This document shows positions 22,557 through 29,628 of a stretch of DNA of 31,390 nucleotides, piece after piece. This stretch comes from a virus, in the IMG/VR virus record IMGVR_UViG_3300027659_001629, positions 1 through 31,390 of that record; one strand, written 5' to 3'. A program made the translations under genes and the position numbers. How positions within the stretch are numbered: the first letter of the stretch is position 1; every line of letters starts with the position of its first letter. A model generated the notes under the pieces. It worked only from the letters and a program-made list of their open reading frames with translations, was not told the origin of the DNA and made no database searches.

Positions 22557-24450
22557 CGTATGACATCCCCATTCCGCTTTCGCAGTTGACTGGTAACCCT
22601 TCGGCCCATGATGGTGTCCAACGCATGCAGGATTCCACATAGGCTCGTGCTTCATCTGCTTCTTCTTGCCGCGCAACAATACCGATAGCATCGTGTACTG
22701 TAAGTACAACCTTGTACCGCTTGGCAATTCGTAACATTTGTTCGCCAATGATACACCGCGCTATTGCCTGTGTAAAGTTTTCAACGACTTTTCCACCATA
22801 AATTTTATTGGTTCCCTTACGGGTGGTGTACTGGAATTGGCGTTTACCCTCGCCATCCACGACTTCAGCCAGCCCGCTGTAGAACACATACAGCCCGTTC
22901 GGTAGGCGGATACGCCCACCAGTTGGCCCAGCGTCTACGGTCAGCAAGGCATTGCGCCCCAAGGTCATCGTCTGCCCCCTTGCCATGCACCGCAGGGCTT
23001 CTTGGGCTTCGCGCCATAACTGCGGTATCTTGGGGTAGGTTTGGCGGTAGGTATCAATGATTCGCTTGGCTTCATCGCTGTCAATCTCGGTGCCGAACGT
23101 TTTGAGTTGTAGTTGGAACTTCGGGCCACCCATGCCGTACCCCGCACCAAGAATCGTTGTCTTACCAACGAACCGCTCAACCTTGTCAACCGTATCAGCC
23201 GACTTGTTGTAGATGGCAGATGCCATGATTTTGTATACGTCCTCGCCCTTCGCAAATGCTTCCACCAAATCGTCTTGCTCAGATTCCCACGCCAAGGTGC
23301 GGGCTTCAATCTGTGACGAGTCCGCGTCGATAAACACATAGCCCTCTGGCGCAAGGATGGCGTTCTTTAACTTGCCAGCGTTGTCACCCCGACTTGGTAG
23401 GTTCTGTAGATTTATAGAATCTGTACCGCCCCATCGCCCCGTGTGGGCAGCGTAGTATTTCAACGGAATGGGGAACAGCCCGCGCTTGCCGATGTCTATG
23501 AACCGTTGGGTGCGTGTCTCTTCAATCGTTGACTTCGTACCCAGCCTAGCCGCAACCAACGCTTGCACCCGTGGGTCTTCGTGTTCTAGCAAATCTTGTA
23601 GGCCAGCATCTGTCTTGGCAAACGCGTATGTCTCTTTGCCCGTGGTCATGCTTATCTTCTTGGGTGGGGATATACCCAGCCCTTCCAGCATCTGCGCAAA
23701 CTTGGGGTTGCTCATCAACGTCTTGCGCACCTCTGCCTTTACCTCTTCGTCACCCAGTATGTGTTTGACGGCTAAGTCTTTGTGGCCTATGGCTTGCAGT
23801 GCGCTGACCAAGTGATTGGTCTTCTGTCCCACCGTCTCGGCAAGGTGCTGCTCTAACAGCGTGCCATCAAGGCGTAGCACAGGGTCGATAAACATCTGGA
23901 GCGTCAGGTCAATCAGCTTGAGTTCCGACTTGGGGAACTTGCCCTTCTGCATCATGATGTTAAAGATGTCGTACGTTAGCTGCACATCGTTCTTACAGTA
24001 CTCACCGTACTGGGCGAGTTCAAGCTGGCTGAACTGCACCAAGCGTTTGCCCTTGGCGTTATCCACCTCAGTGCCCTTCTGCCCCACGCCATACTTAACG
24101 GCGATGTTCTTGAGGGATACGCTTTGTTCTACGCCATGCAAGGCACGGGCCATCGACTGTGTGTCGAGCCAGCCCATAGGTTTAACGCCGTATCGCCACG
24201 ACAAGATAGCCCCGTCGAACATGGTGTTGTGCGCCAGTACAAGCGAGTCTGCCCAAGGTAGGCGGTCAAGCGCCGCCACTACCAGCAGGTCGCTACCTGA
24301 TACCCACTTGGGGGGTGCGTCATCTATCTTGTAAGAAAAACCAATCGTCTGGAACAGCCCAGCCCGCACGTACTCTTCAGTACTTATCTTGCTCAGGCTG
24401 TAGTCTTGGTCGTAGTACGTTTCAAAGTCTACCGTAATTAGATGCGTCAT
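22546..24450 (-). CDS. Family A DNA polymerase with 3'-5' exonuclease (T7-like)
   Basis: This 634-residue replicative polymerase has both expected domains. The proofreading exonuclease shows Exo I VDFETYY (D8, E10), Exo II LAHNTMFDGA (D79) and Exo III YCKNDVQL (D155). The polymerase shows TGRWGGTDSINLQNLP, motif A DADSSQIEAR (D377 as catalytic Asp), motif B ERFVGKTTILGAGYGMGG and motif C TVHDAIGI (H586-D587-A588). Motif C has Ala where most family A enzymes have Glu after the catalytic Asp. It is a little shorter than T7 polymerase. The ATG at 24450 lies inside the last codons of the upstream gene, within a duplicated 39-bp sequence, and has only a weak AGGACAGG site. Neighbours are nucleases and the SNF2 helicase. 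Confidence 0.96.
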   Translation of the reverse strand: MTHLITVDFETYYDQDYSLSKISTEEYVRAGLFQTIGFSYKIDDAPPKWVSGSDLLVVAALDRLPWADSLVLAHNTMFDGAILSWRYGVKPMGWLDTQSMARALHGVEQSVSLKNIAVKYGVGQKGTEVDNAKGKRLVQFSQLELAQYGEYCKNDVQLTYDIFNIMMQKGKFPKSELKLIDLTLQMFIDPVLRLDGTLLEQHLAETVGQKTNHLVSALQAIGHKDLAVKHILGDEEVKAEVRKTLMSNPKFAQMLEGLGISPPKKISMTTGKETYAFAKTDAGLQDLLEHEDPRVQALVAARLGTKSTIEETRTQRFIDIGKRGLFPIPLKYYAAHTGRWGGTDSINLQNLPSRGDNAGKLKNAILAPEGYVFIDADSSQIEARTLAWESEQDDLVEAFAKGEDVYKIMASAIYNKSADTVDKVERFVGKTTILGAGYGMGGPKFQLQLKTFGTEIDSDEAKRIIDTYRQTYPKIPQLWREAQEALRCMARGQTMTLGRNALLTVDAGPTGGRIRLPNGLYVFYSGLAEVVDGEGKRQFQYTTRKGTNKIYGGKVVENFTQAIARCIIGEQMLRIAKRYKVVLTVHDAIGIVARQEEADEARAYVESCMRWTPSWAEGLPVNCESGMGMSYGDC

Positions 24451-24874
24451 TAAATGCCTGTCCTATGCTGCTTTGTTGTAGTCTATTTTGCTGCCGTGCG
24501 CTATCCCTCAATGCGTCATTAAATGCCTGTCCTATGCTGCTTTGTTGTAATCTGCTTTGCGGGTCGTATTCGTATTGCGGTGCATTCCGCATGATTGTTG
24601 TTCCTGAGTCCATGCCACCAAGGATTTGCTGCATCATATGTTTATACATATCCGCAAGACAGATTGCGCGATATGTTTCTAACATCGCGCTGACTTCTTC
24701 TTTAGGCAAAGCCCAAAGTACCTTTACCTGTACGGTGGCGGACCCCCGTGCAATATCTTCCAGTGCCATTGCCAAAGTTTCCCATCTACGCTTGGGGCTG
24801 TGGGGCATGAACTCCTCTGGGTTTGACCCCATGCGTGCTATCACCAGCTTGGTGTAATCAGAAAAGTTTTCCAT
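24422..24874 (-). CDS. Phage protein of unknown function with duplicated 23-residue C-terminal unit
   Basis: This 150-residue protein has a compact helical N-terminal part (MENFSDYTKLVIARMGSNPE, then PHSPKRRWETLAMALEDIA and VLWALPKEEVSAMLETYRAI). The C-terminal tail is polar and carries RLQQSSIGQAFNDA twice, at 108-121 and 131-144, because of a 69-bp tandem duplication. GAGGAC precedes the ATG at 24874. The gene overlaps the VRR-NUC gene upstream by 17 bases and the polymerase downstream by 29. I do not recognise a family. The tail may be exposed, or may exist mainly because it encodes the polymerase initiation region on the same strand. Confidence 0.7.
   Translation of the reverse strand: MENFSDYTKLVIARMGSNPEEFMPHSPKRRWETLAMALEDIARGSATVQVKVLWALPKEEVSAMLETYRAICLADMYKHMMQQILGGMDSGTTIMRNAPQYEYDPQSRLQQSSIGQAFNDALRDSARQQNRLQQSSIGQAFNDASNYGRL
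24442..24549 (-). repeat. Tandem duplication spanning the DNA polymerase start
   Basis: The 39-bp sequences at 24442-24480 and 24511-24549 are identical and 69 bp apart; similarity continues imperfectly for another ten or so bases. The unit contains the polymerase's start codon and upstream site. The upstream copy therefore presents a second ATG (24517-24519) followed by two codons and TGA. Because 69 is a multiple of three, the host gene stays in frame. Confidence 0.92.
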
Positions 24875-25172
24875 ACAAGTCCTCTATTTTCATCAACCAT
24901 TCTTTCAACTGGCCTACGTTTGTTTCGTTGATGACCCACGCCGTGCCGTGTGCCTTGCGTATATTGGCAAGCTCTCGCTCTTGCAAGACAGTCGTTACCC
25001 CCTTACCCGCCTTACACTCAATGGCTATGAAGTGCCCATCAAGGCAGCAGATGATGTCGGGTATGCCTTGCCTACCGTAGCCGTTGGCGGGCGGGCAGAA
25101 GTAATAGACACCATGCTCATCGAGTATGGTGCGTACCGCATGCTTGACCTTGACTTCAGGTGTTTGAGCCAT
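24858..25172 (-). CDS. VRR-NUC domain nuclease
   Basis: This 104-residue protein is a minimal VRR-NUC enzyme of the PD-(D/E)XK superfamily. RQGIPDIICC carries D39, HFIAIECKAGKG carries E52-x-K54, and TTVLQERELANIRKAHG supplies Q64 of the conserved helix. Related domains cut structured DNA in replication and recombination (for example FAN1), and phage VRR-NUC proteins often occur with SNF2 helicases. I chose the ATG at 25172 with GAGGA eight bases upstream, over an ATG six codons earlier inside the DUF3310 gene. It overlaps the genes on both sides. The family call is firm. Confidence 0.9.
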   Translation of the reverse strand: MAQTPEVKVKHAVRTILDEHGVYYFCPPANGYGRQGIPDIICCLDGHFIAIECKAGKGVTTVLQERELANIRKAHGTAWVINETNVGQLKEWLMKIEDLYGKLF

Positions 25173-25443
25173 GCGTCTGTTCCTCGTCAAGTTTTAGTGC
25201 GTAGTGCTGCGCTTTGCCCGTGTCATCGCTGCCAGCCTTCTTGCCTTGGCGCATGGCGTACTTGATGATGTTGCCTTTGAGAAAGCCCCGAAACTCTTCT
25301 GGGGTAAGCACAGCTTTCATTACGGCCCAAGGTTGCATGCCCATGTCTTTGTAGTGTGTGCCGCTGACTTGCAGGTCGTCAGCGCGTGTACCGTTGAGTT
25401 GTTGTTCCATTAAAGTCTCTGGGAAAAGTTCAAGCTGCTGCAT
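25156..25443 (-). CDS. DUF3310 family phage protein
   Basis: This 95-residue protein carries the typical DUF3310 pattern: SGTHYKDMGMQPWAVMKAVL, then GFLKGNIIKYAMRQGKK and KAQHYALKLDEEQ. The family is common in phages near nucleotide and replication genes and has no established function. The ATG at 25443 is preceded by TTGGAG at a good distance; an ATG four codons earlier overlaps that site and is less likely. It starts two bases after the stop of the zinc-ribbon gene and overlaps the VRR-NUC gene by 17 bases. Confidence 0.85.
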   Translation of the reverse strand: MQQLELFPETLMEQQLNGTRADDLQVSGTHYKDMGMQPWAVMKAVLTPEEFRGFLKGNIIKYAMRQGKKAGSDDTGKAQHYALKLDEEQTHGSNT

Positions 25444-25445
25444 AG

Positions 25446-25673
25446 TTATCTCCAAAATTGTTGTAAAGCCGATGTACCAAAACCTTTTTGGTACTCTTTC
25501 TCTTTGGGTTCAGCCAGTCGTTTCTTACTTGGCAAAGCCCCCGCGAACACTTCTTCTTTCGTTTTGAACGTACAGAAACAAAGTTTGCAATACCTTCTGC
25601 GGTAAGTAAATCCTTCGTTCTGTATGGTATCGACAATGGCTATCTTGTCGCCTTCGCACTTGGGGCACTTCAT
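25446..25673 (-). CDS. NrdR-like zinc-ribbon protein
   Basis: This 75-residue protein opens with MKCPKCEGDKIAIVDTIQ and continues TYRRRYCKLCFCTFKTKEEV. The two CxxC pairs, the RRR before the second and the following F-T/K segment closely follow the N-terminal zinc ribbon of the NrdR repressor. The ATP-cone domain of true NrdR is absent; instead there is a basic tail (PSKKRLAEPKEKEYQK). It may bind nucleic acid, as a mini-regulator. AAGGAG precedes the ATG at 25673, which overlaps the stop of the 48-residue gene (ATGA). Confidence 0.75.
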   Translation of the reverse strand: MKCPKCEGDKIAIVDTIQNEGFTYRRRYCKLCFCTFKTKEEVFAGALPSKKRLAEPKEKEYQKGFGTSALQQFWR

Positions 25674-25816
25674 CCAAGTAACTCCTTCTGCAACACCTCT
25701 TGGCATGTTGCAAGGTCTTCGTACAAGTGTTCGGGTAGCCTGTGCTTATCTGCAAAGCTCCACGACTCCAACGCCGATAGCAGTTTAATTATTGCGAGTA
25801 TCTGTTCTTTAGTCAT
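25670..25816 (-). CDS. Very small phage protein (48 residues)
   Basis: This short gene reads MTKEQILAIIKLLSALESWS, then FADKHRLPEHLYEDLATCQE and VLQKELLG. It would form two or three helices. AAAGGAG lies eight bases upstream of the ATG. Its start overlaps the stop of the preceding gene and its stop overlaps the start of the zinc-ribbon gene, both as ATGA. The coupling on both sides and the even amino-acid composition make it a genuine gene although it is short. Its function is not recognised. Confidence 0.72.
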   Translation of the reverse strand: MTKEQILAIIKLLSALESWSFADKHRLPEHLYEDLATCQEVLQKELLG

Positions 25817-26079
25817 GTGTTTTTCTCCTTTATCCATTCTTGAATACGAACAAATGCAACTAAATAATTACCATTCTCGGCAAGCCGTACAGCCTCCAAG
25901 AATTGCGCCTCCGTCAGCCCCACCCAAGGGCGTTTTGTGCTGTCGTGCATGTGCTTTATGTATAGGTGTATGTTCCAATATTGCGCCTCGCCAAGTAGTT
26001 CTCGGCAAATCCGTTCGCGTTCTTCTACCGTGTATCTATTGGCGTTTAACCAGTCAGTGTGTTTGTGAATTTCAACCAC
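25813..26079 (-). CDS. Small modular phage protein with RPWVGLTE segment, GTG start
   Basis: This 88-residue protein starts at a GTG (VVEIHKHTDWLNANRY) with AAGGAGAA five to six bases upstream. It continues through a charged helix and ends RPWVGLTEAQFLEAVRLAEN followed by a final helix. The RPWVGLTE segment also occurs in the next gene upstream, and the DNA under it is an identical 26-bp repeat, so part of this gene was copied or recombined from its neighbour. It overlaps both neighbours (8 and 4 bases). Its function is unknown. Confidence 0.68.
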   Translation of the reverse strand: MVEIHKHTDWLNANRYTVEERERICRELLGEAQYWNIHLYIKHMHDSTKRPWVGLTEAQFLEAVRLAENGNYLVAFVRIQEWIKEKNT

Positions 26080-26208
26080 TGTTCTTCTCCTTGAGTTTGG
26101 TTTCGATGGCTTTGACAATTTTTTCAAACCCGTTTTGTGTTGCTATTTCCATGTAGTCCCAATAAGCAGATTCAAGTTCTTGCTCCGTCAGCCCCACCCA
26201 AGGGCGTT
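25909..26208 (-). repeat. 26-bp direct repeat shared by two neighbouring genes
   Basis: The sequence ctccgtcagccccaccc... at 25909-25934 is identical to 26183-26208. Both copies encode RPWVGLTE in their genes. An additional imperfect 23-bp pair (26304-26326 and 26445-26467, one mismatch) encodes EPVAWL-type segments in the upstream gene. These point to module shuffling within this stretch. Confidence 0.85.
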
Positions 26209-26590
26209 GTTGCGGGGTGGTGTAGAGAGGTGTTGTACGCCTAAAACCGTGGTAATCATCAGTCTCATGTGTGTTGTGCCAATAGATAATTTTCTCTTCT
26301 TCATCAAGCCACGCCACAGGCTCTTGCTCTGTGCGCTGTGGTGGGTGGGGGTAAAGCGGTATCCAACACAAGTCTCTTGGGTGGTCATCTGTCATCGTTA
26401 CTTCGTATCCAACTTCAGGGCATATCTTTTCTCTCCACTCAGGCTCAAGCCACGCTACAGGCTCTTGTGCTGGCTGTGCCAAGGCTTCTTTGATGGCGGT
26501 GATGGCTTCAATTGTTTTAGGCGGCGTATGGTCAGACCATTTATCCCAATGCTCCAACGCCTCAAGCGCAAGTTTCAATGCTTCTTTCAT
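26072..26590 (-). CDS. Modular phage protein with repeated EPVAWL and RPWVGLTE segments
   Basis: This 172-residue protein begins MKEALKLALEALEHWDKW and AITAIKEALAQPAQEPVAWL. It has a second EQEPVAWLDEEE copy, then TTPLYTTPQQRPWVGLTEQE and a C-terminal helix. This pattern of an amphipathic helix followed by PVAWL and PLYTxPPQR modules is common in phages and prophages of Proteobacteria, with variable module number. No function is established that I know of. The ATG at 26590 overlaps the preceding gene's stop (ATGA). Confidence 0.75.
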   Translation of the reverse strand: MKEALKLALEALEHWDKWSDHTPPKTIEAITAIKEALAQPAQEPVAWLEPEWREKICPEVGYEVTMTDDHPRDLCWIPLYPHPPQRTEQEPVAWLDEEEKIIYWHNTHETDDYHGFRRTTPLYTTPQQRPWVGLTEQELESAYWDYMEIATQNGFEKIVKAIETKLKEKNSG

Positions 26591-26799
26591 TCCACCACCT
26601 CCTGCTTTGCGGTCAATCCTTCCAAGCGTTTAATCCGTGCCACGTTGTAGGCAACGATGGCGGTGTGGTACTCCATGCTCGATTGGTGGCGTAACTTGGT
26701 GCGCTGCGCTTGTATCAGTTCCTCGGCGATAAGTTCGGCGGGGGTTGGCATGACCCAATGGTTTGTAAACCATGCCCATACATTTTTTAAGTGGTTCAT
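26587..26799 (-). CDS. Small helical phage protein
   Basis: This 70-residue protein starts MNHLKNVWAWFTNHWVMPTP and continues with a long charged helix (AELIAEELIQAQRTKLRHQ, then MEYHTAIVAYNVARIKRLEG). The start at 26799 has AAAGGGA upstream and overlaps the stop of the membrane protein gene (ATGA). It is likely to be a small coiled-coil protein of unknown role. The aromatic N-terminal segment could contact the membrane, and the gene just before encodes a membrane protein. Confidence 0.7.
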   Translation of the reverse strand: MNHLKNVWAWFTNHWVMPTPAELIAEELIQAQRTKLRHQSSMEYHTAIVAYNVARIKRLEGLTAKQEVVE

Positions 26800-27050
26800 T
26801 TGAAAATCCCTTTCGCTAAGACTACCTTGGTAGGCTGACACTGCACCACGCTAGATGGTTGGTTGACGATGACGTACCCTGCAATAAAGCATACGGTTGC
26901 TACCATGCCAAGCAATGTCATTAAATCAATAAAGCCATCCCACAGCCGTTCAAATACGGTTGGCGTTTCGTATTCAATCATGTCGTCAATCGTTTCAAAC
27001 TTCGCGCCTGTTTCTTCTGCGTCAATCAATAAGTTTTTTAGCTTGCCCAT
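26796..27050 (-). CDS. Small single-pass membrane protein
   Basis: This 84-residue protein has a charged N-terminal half (MGKLKNLLIDAEETGAKFET) and one clear membrane span (LMTLLGMVATVCFIAGYVIV, about residues 43-62). A ~20-residue polar tail with a Cys and Lys follows. No signal cleavage site is evident. GGGAAG lies upstream of the ATG at 27050. The early position argues against a holin role. It may act in host takeover or superinfection exclusion, but this is only a guess. Confidence 0.68.
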   Translation of the reverse strand: MGKLKNLLIDAEETGAKFETIDDMIEYETPTVFERLWDGFIDLMTLLGMVATVCFIAGYVIVNQPSSVVQCQPTKVVLAKGIFK

Positions 27051-27382
27051 ATTGCGTCTTCCCATTCTTTAATATAACCAAAGTGAAGTAAATCGTTTGC
27101 AAGTTCAACTTGTATGAACTTGTTTTTCAATAAGTGTTTACTCGCCTGTGAGACAAGCCAGAACGCGCTACCTACGCGGTGGCCTATGCTCTTAATCTCA
27201 CCCATCTTGTCCACCATACTTAGCAGTGCCACATCTTTACGTATCCAGTCAGGCAGATGGTCATCATCGAATATGGCTTGTGGCCCGATGATTTCTTTTC
27301 TGTGGTCTAGATACGCAGTGATGCGCCACCGCCCATCTTCTTCAAGAAGAACGCGGTAGATGTAATCAAAATTACGTTTCAA
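27038..27382 (-). CDS. Phage protein of unknown function, probable TTG start
   Basis: This 114-residue protein starts at a TTG (L-KRNFDYIYRVLLEEDGRW), for which AAGGG sits seven bases upstream and which lies 10 bases after the VWA gene stop. Extending to upstream ATGs would put the first 54 residues inside the VWA gene in a low-quality frame. The protein mixes strands (RITAYLDHRKEIIG) and helices (DWIRKDVALLSMVDKMGEI, then VGSAFWLVSQASKHLLKNK). It may be linked to the AAA+/VWA pair because it is directly downstream, but I do not recognise the family. Confidence 0.62.
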   Translation of the reverse strand: MKRNFDYIYRVLLEEDGRWRITAYLDHRKEIIGPQAIFDDDHLPDWIRKDVALLSMVDKMGEIKSIGHRVGSAFWLVSQASKHLLKNKFIQVELANDLLHFGYIKEWEDAIWAS

Positions 27383-27392
27383 ATCTTTGCCC

Positions 27393-28553
27393 TTACATAT
27401 GAATAGTTGTGCCGTTGGAAGCAACAGCGTGTTTGTTGTCGGCAATGCACCAAAGGATTGGTGCAGGCCAGTTGTAACCCCAGTCATTGAATACCTCTCC
27501 ATCTGTGAGCATGACGATACAGTCGGGCTTGATGTTGTGTTCATTCAAGTAATCCGACATACAACTCGGGGCCGTACCACCGCCGCCCTTGGGCTTCGTG
27601 CTTTCGCGCAGTGATGGCAATGCCTGCTCGTCATAGGTTTCGTGTGCAGCTACAGTATGCCCCCAATAAATCACATCGACAAGTTCGGGTTTAACTGACT
27701 CGCAAATACCCTGCGCTTCGGCGAGAAATGCAGCCAGTTCCTTGTCCCCGATTGAGCCTGACGAATCGACACCCAACACAACACGGCGTACCCTGTCGCT
27801 ATAAGATGTTGGCAACGTCAAGTCTTGACTCTGGAACCTACGGTCAATGCGGCGGTACGATGTGTAGTCATCCCCTATGATTGAGTTGGTTGCAAACTCA
27901 CGCATGGCATCGCGCCAGTCCACCTTGGGGGAAAGCATCTCCATCAGGCCACGGTCTACATTCGCACCCGCCTTGCTTGCAAGGATGCCACCTTGGCGCA
28001 ACGCTTGGTCAATGGCGCTAGACATGTCGTCTACCTCTGCTTGGGTCATCGACTCACCTGACTCCCAGTCATGCTCATCAAAGCCTTGCTCACCGCCTTG
28101 TGGCTCACCGTCAGGGTATTGCTTCTTGAGTAGGCGAAACACCTCACCCGCATCCATGTCACGGTACTGCTGGTCTAGACACCCACCGTCAGGTAGTTTC
28201 ACAAAACCATCTTTCAAGTATCTGTCGTTGATGGGCAGGTTGATGACATAGTCGCATGCCATGTTGGCTAGTTGCGGGCTGTCTTTGTACATCCACCGCC
28301 ATGTATGCATATGCTTGTAGGCACAGTGCATCTTCTCGTGCAGCACCAGCCCCATAAGTTCAGCATCAGTCAGCTTACTGATGAACTGCAAGCCGTACTC
28401 GGTGTTGACACCGTCTGTACGCGCTGTCATCTTGGGGTCGTCCACTACTGTGGATTTCCCATACATAACGATGCAGGCAATCATCATGTAATCGGGGTCG
28501 CGGATAAGCGACACATGCGCCCGTTCAAGGCGCTGTGATTGTGATAAGTTCAT
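27393..28553 (-). CDS. VWA-domain protein with HExxH metallopeptidase-like motif
   Basis: This 386-residue protein joins two domains, as in the DUF2201-type VWA-like proteins. The N-terminal half has LVLHEKMHCAYKH (HEKMH at 72-76) and a downstream LANMACDYVINLPI, the layout of a putative zinc metallopeptidase. The C-terminal half has the MIDAS motif DSSGS (263-267) and a later LTDGE, typical of von Willebrand A domains that bind a metal and partner proteins. Such proteins pair with MoxR-type AAA+ ATPases, and the AAA+ gene is immediately upstream. I chose the ATG at 28553, two bases from the AAA+ stop, with no separate ribosome site, so the two are coupled. Substrates are unknown; a role in remodelling a host or phage complex is inference. 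Confidence 0.87.
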   Translation of the reverse strand: MNLSQSQRLERAHVSLIRDPDYMMIACIVMYGKSTVVDDPKMTARTDGVNTEYGLQFISKLTDAELMGLVLHEKMHCAYKHMHTWRWMYKDSPQLANMACDYVINLPINDRYLKDGFVKLPDGGCLDQQYRDMDAGEVFRLLKKQYPDGEPQGGEQGFDEHDWESGESMTQAEVDDMSSAIDQALRQGGILASKAGANVDRGLMEMLSPKVDWRDAMREFATNSIIGDDYTSYRRIDRRFQSQDLTLPTSYSDRVRRVVLGVDSSGSIGDKELAAFLAEAQGICESVKPELVDVIYWGHTVAAHETYDEQALPSLRESTKPKGGGGTAPSCMSDYLNEHNIKPDCIVMLTDGEVFNDWGYNWPAPILWCIADNKHAVASNGTTIHM

Positions 28554-28554
28554 A

Positions 28555-29610
28555 TTATGCAAACAGGTATTGGTTGGCGATAGCGAACTCGGTGAACTTG
28601 TCGTTCTCCATAGCGAAGTCTTTGTTGGGCTTCTTGACAATGGTCGTGCAGAACAACGCTTGCATCTCTTTGGGCATACGGGACATGTAGTCCATCCAAG
28701 AGTCAAGCGTATCTTCTGATACCCAGTTCAACGCCTGATGCGTAAGCATCATCTTGCCAGCGATTTCCTTGGGCATAGGTGCGCTATCAGGGCCAGCAAT
28801 AATCTCAGCGCGGCGTGGCAATGAGTCACCCATCTGAATCCATGCTTGCAAGTCCACAGTAGCGGGCGCACCGATAGTGCCAATCAACGCATTCTCCAGC
28901 GCACGCTTGGTAAACATACCGCGCTTGTTCACAATCTTGCTGGCCTGTGCCAACGAACGATGCGTAACGAACGCACTGCGCTGTGCCTTGGGGTGGTAAA
29001 TCATGGGGTTGTCGTCAGGGTTGTCGTACATCTCGAACGGGTGCAACGCTTCGGGGCGCTCACCTACCCACATAATAATTTCGGGCGACACATCGTTGAA
29101 GCGTGCCCATGTATCCACCCAGTCAGGTGCAGGCATCTTCTCCAATTGAGTAAACGATACGCGGTTGCGGTGATGGCCTTGGAACACATCGCCCACATTC
29201 TCAGAGCCTTTGTTGGTAGTGCCAAAGACAAACGACTCAGGGTGCAGGTATCGGTTACCCGCTCTACGCTCAACCAGCAGGGGCAGTGACGCATTCAGCG
29301 TGGGCCGTGGTGCCTTGCCAATCTCGTCCAGCATAAGTATCACAGGCACGTTGTCGTGCAGCCCGAACGATTCGTTGTAGTAGAACTCAGTCGTCTTGGT
29401 ATCGTGGTTGACTGCGGGGATGCGGAAGTCACCCTCATGCATCACAGTCATATCCATGTACACCTTGCGGTGGTTGGGGAAACGCTTGTGCAGCGCATCT
29501 ATCAAAGATGATTTGCCAGAACCTATGTGGCCTTCAACGATGGTAGTTACCTCCGTGCCAACGGCAGCGATAAAGTCAACTGTCTCTTGATAATTCATTG
29601 ATGTTTGCAT
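28555..29610 (-). CDS. MoxR-type AAA+ ATPase
   Basis: This 351-residue protein is a compact AAA+ ATPase. Walker A is GHIGSGKSS (27-35), Walker B ILMLDEIGKA (D95-E96), and sensor 1 lies in FVFGTTN (N133). An arginine-rich segment (QGHHRNRVSF) is a plausible arginine finger. MoxR-family ATPases work with VWA proteins to load metals or remodel complexes, and the next gene encodes such a partner. The start at 29610 has no strong ribosome site; an ATG four codons downstream is an alternative. Its C-terminal third (MLTHQALNWVSEDTLDSWMD) is helical and may form the lid or a partner surface. Confidence 0.88.
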   Translation of the reverse strand: MQTSMNYQETVDFIAAVGTEVTTIVEGHIGSGKSSLIDALHKRFPNHRKVYMDMTVMHEGDFRIPAVNHDTKTTEFYYNESFGLHDNVPVILMLDEIGKAPRPTLNASLPLLVERRAGNRYLHPESFVFGTTNKGSENVGDVFQGHHRNRVSFTQLEKMPAPDWVDTWARFNDVSPEIIMWVGERPEALHPFEMYDNPDDNPMIYHPKAQRSAFVTHRSLAQASKIVNKRGMFTKRALENALIGTIGAPATVDLQAWIQMGDSLPRRAEIIAGPDSAPMPKEIAGKMMLTHQALNWVSEDTLDSWMDYMSRMPKEMQALFCTTIVKKPNKDFAMENDKFTEFAIANQYLFA

Positions 29611-29628
29611 ACGTACTTTCTTGGTTGG

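Noticed and set aside
24508-24519. Three-codon start-stop frame (ATG, two codons, TGA) as a gene
   Set aside because: It is a by-product of the 69-bp duplication. It may affect initiation but is not a coding gene.
25488-26156. 222-residue plus-strand frame across several small early genes
   Set aside because: It is antisense to at least four coupled minus-strand genes with good starts. Its Ser/Phe/Cys-rich sequence is typical of a mirror frame.
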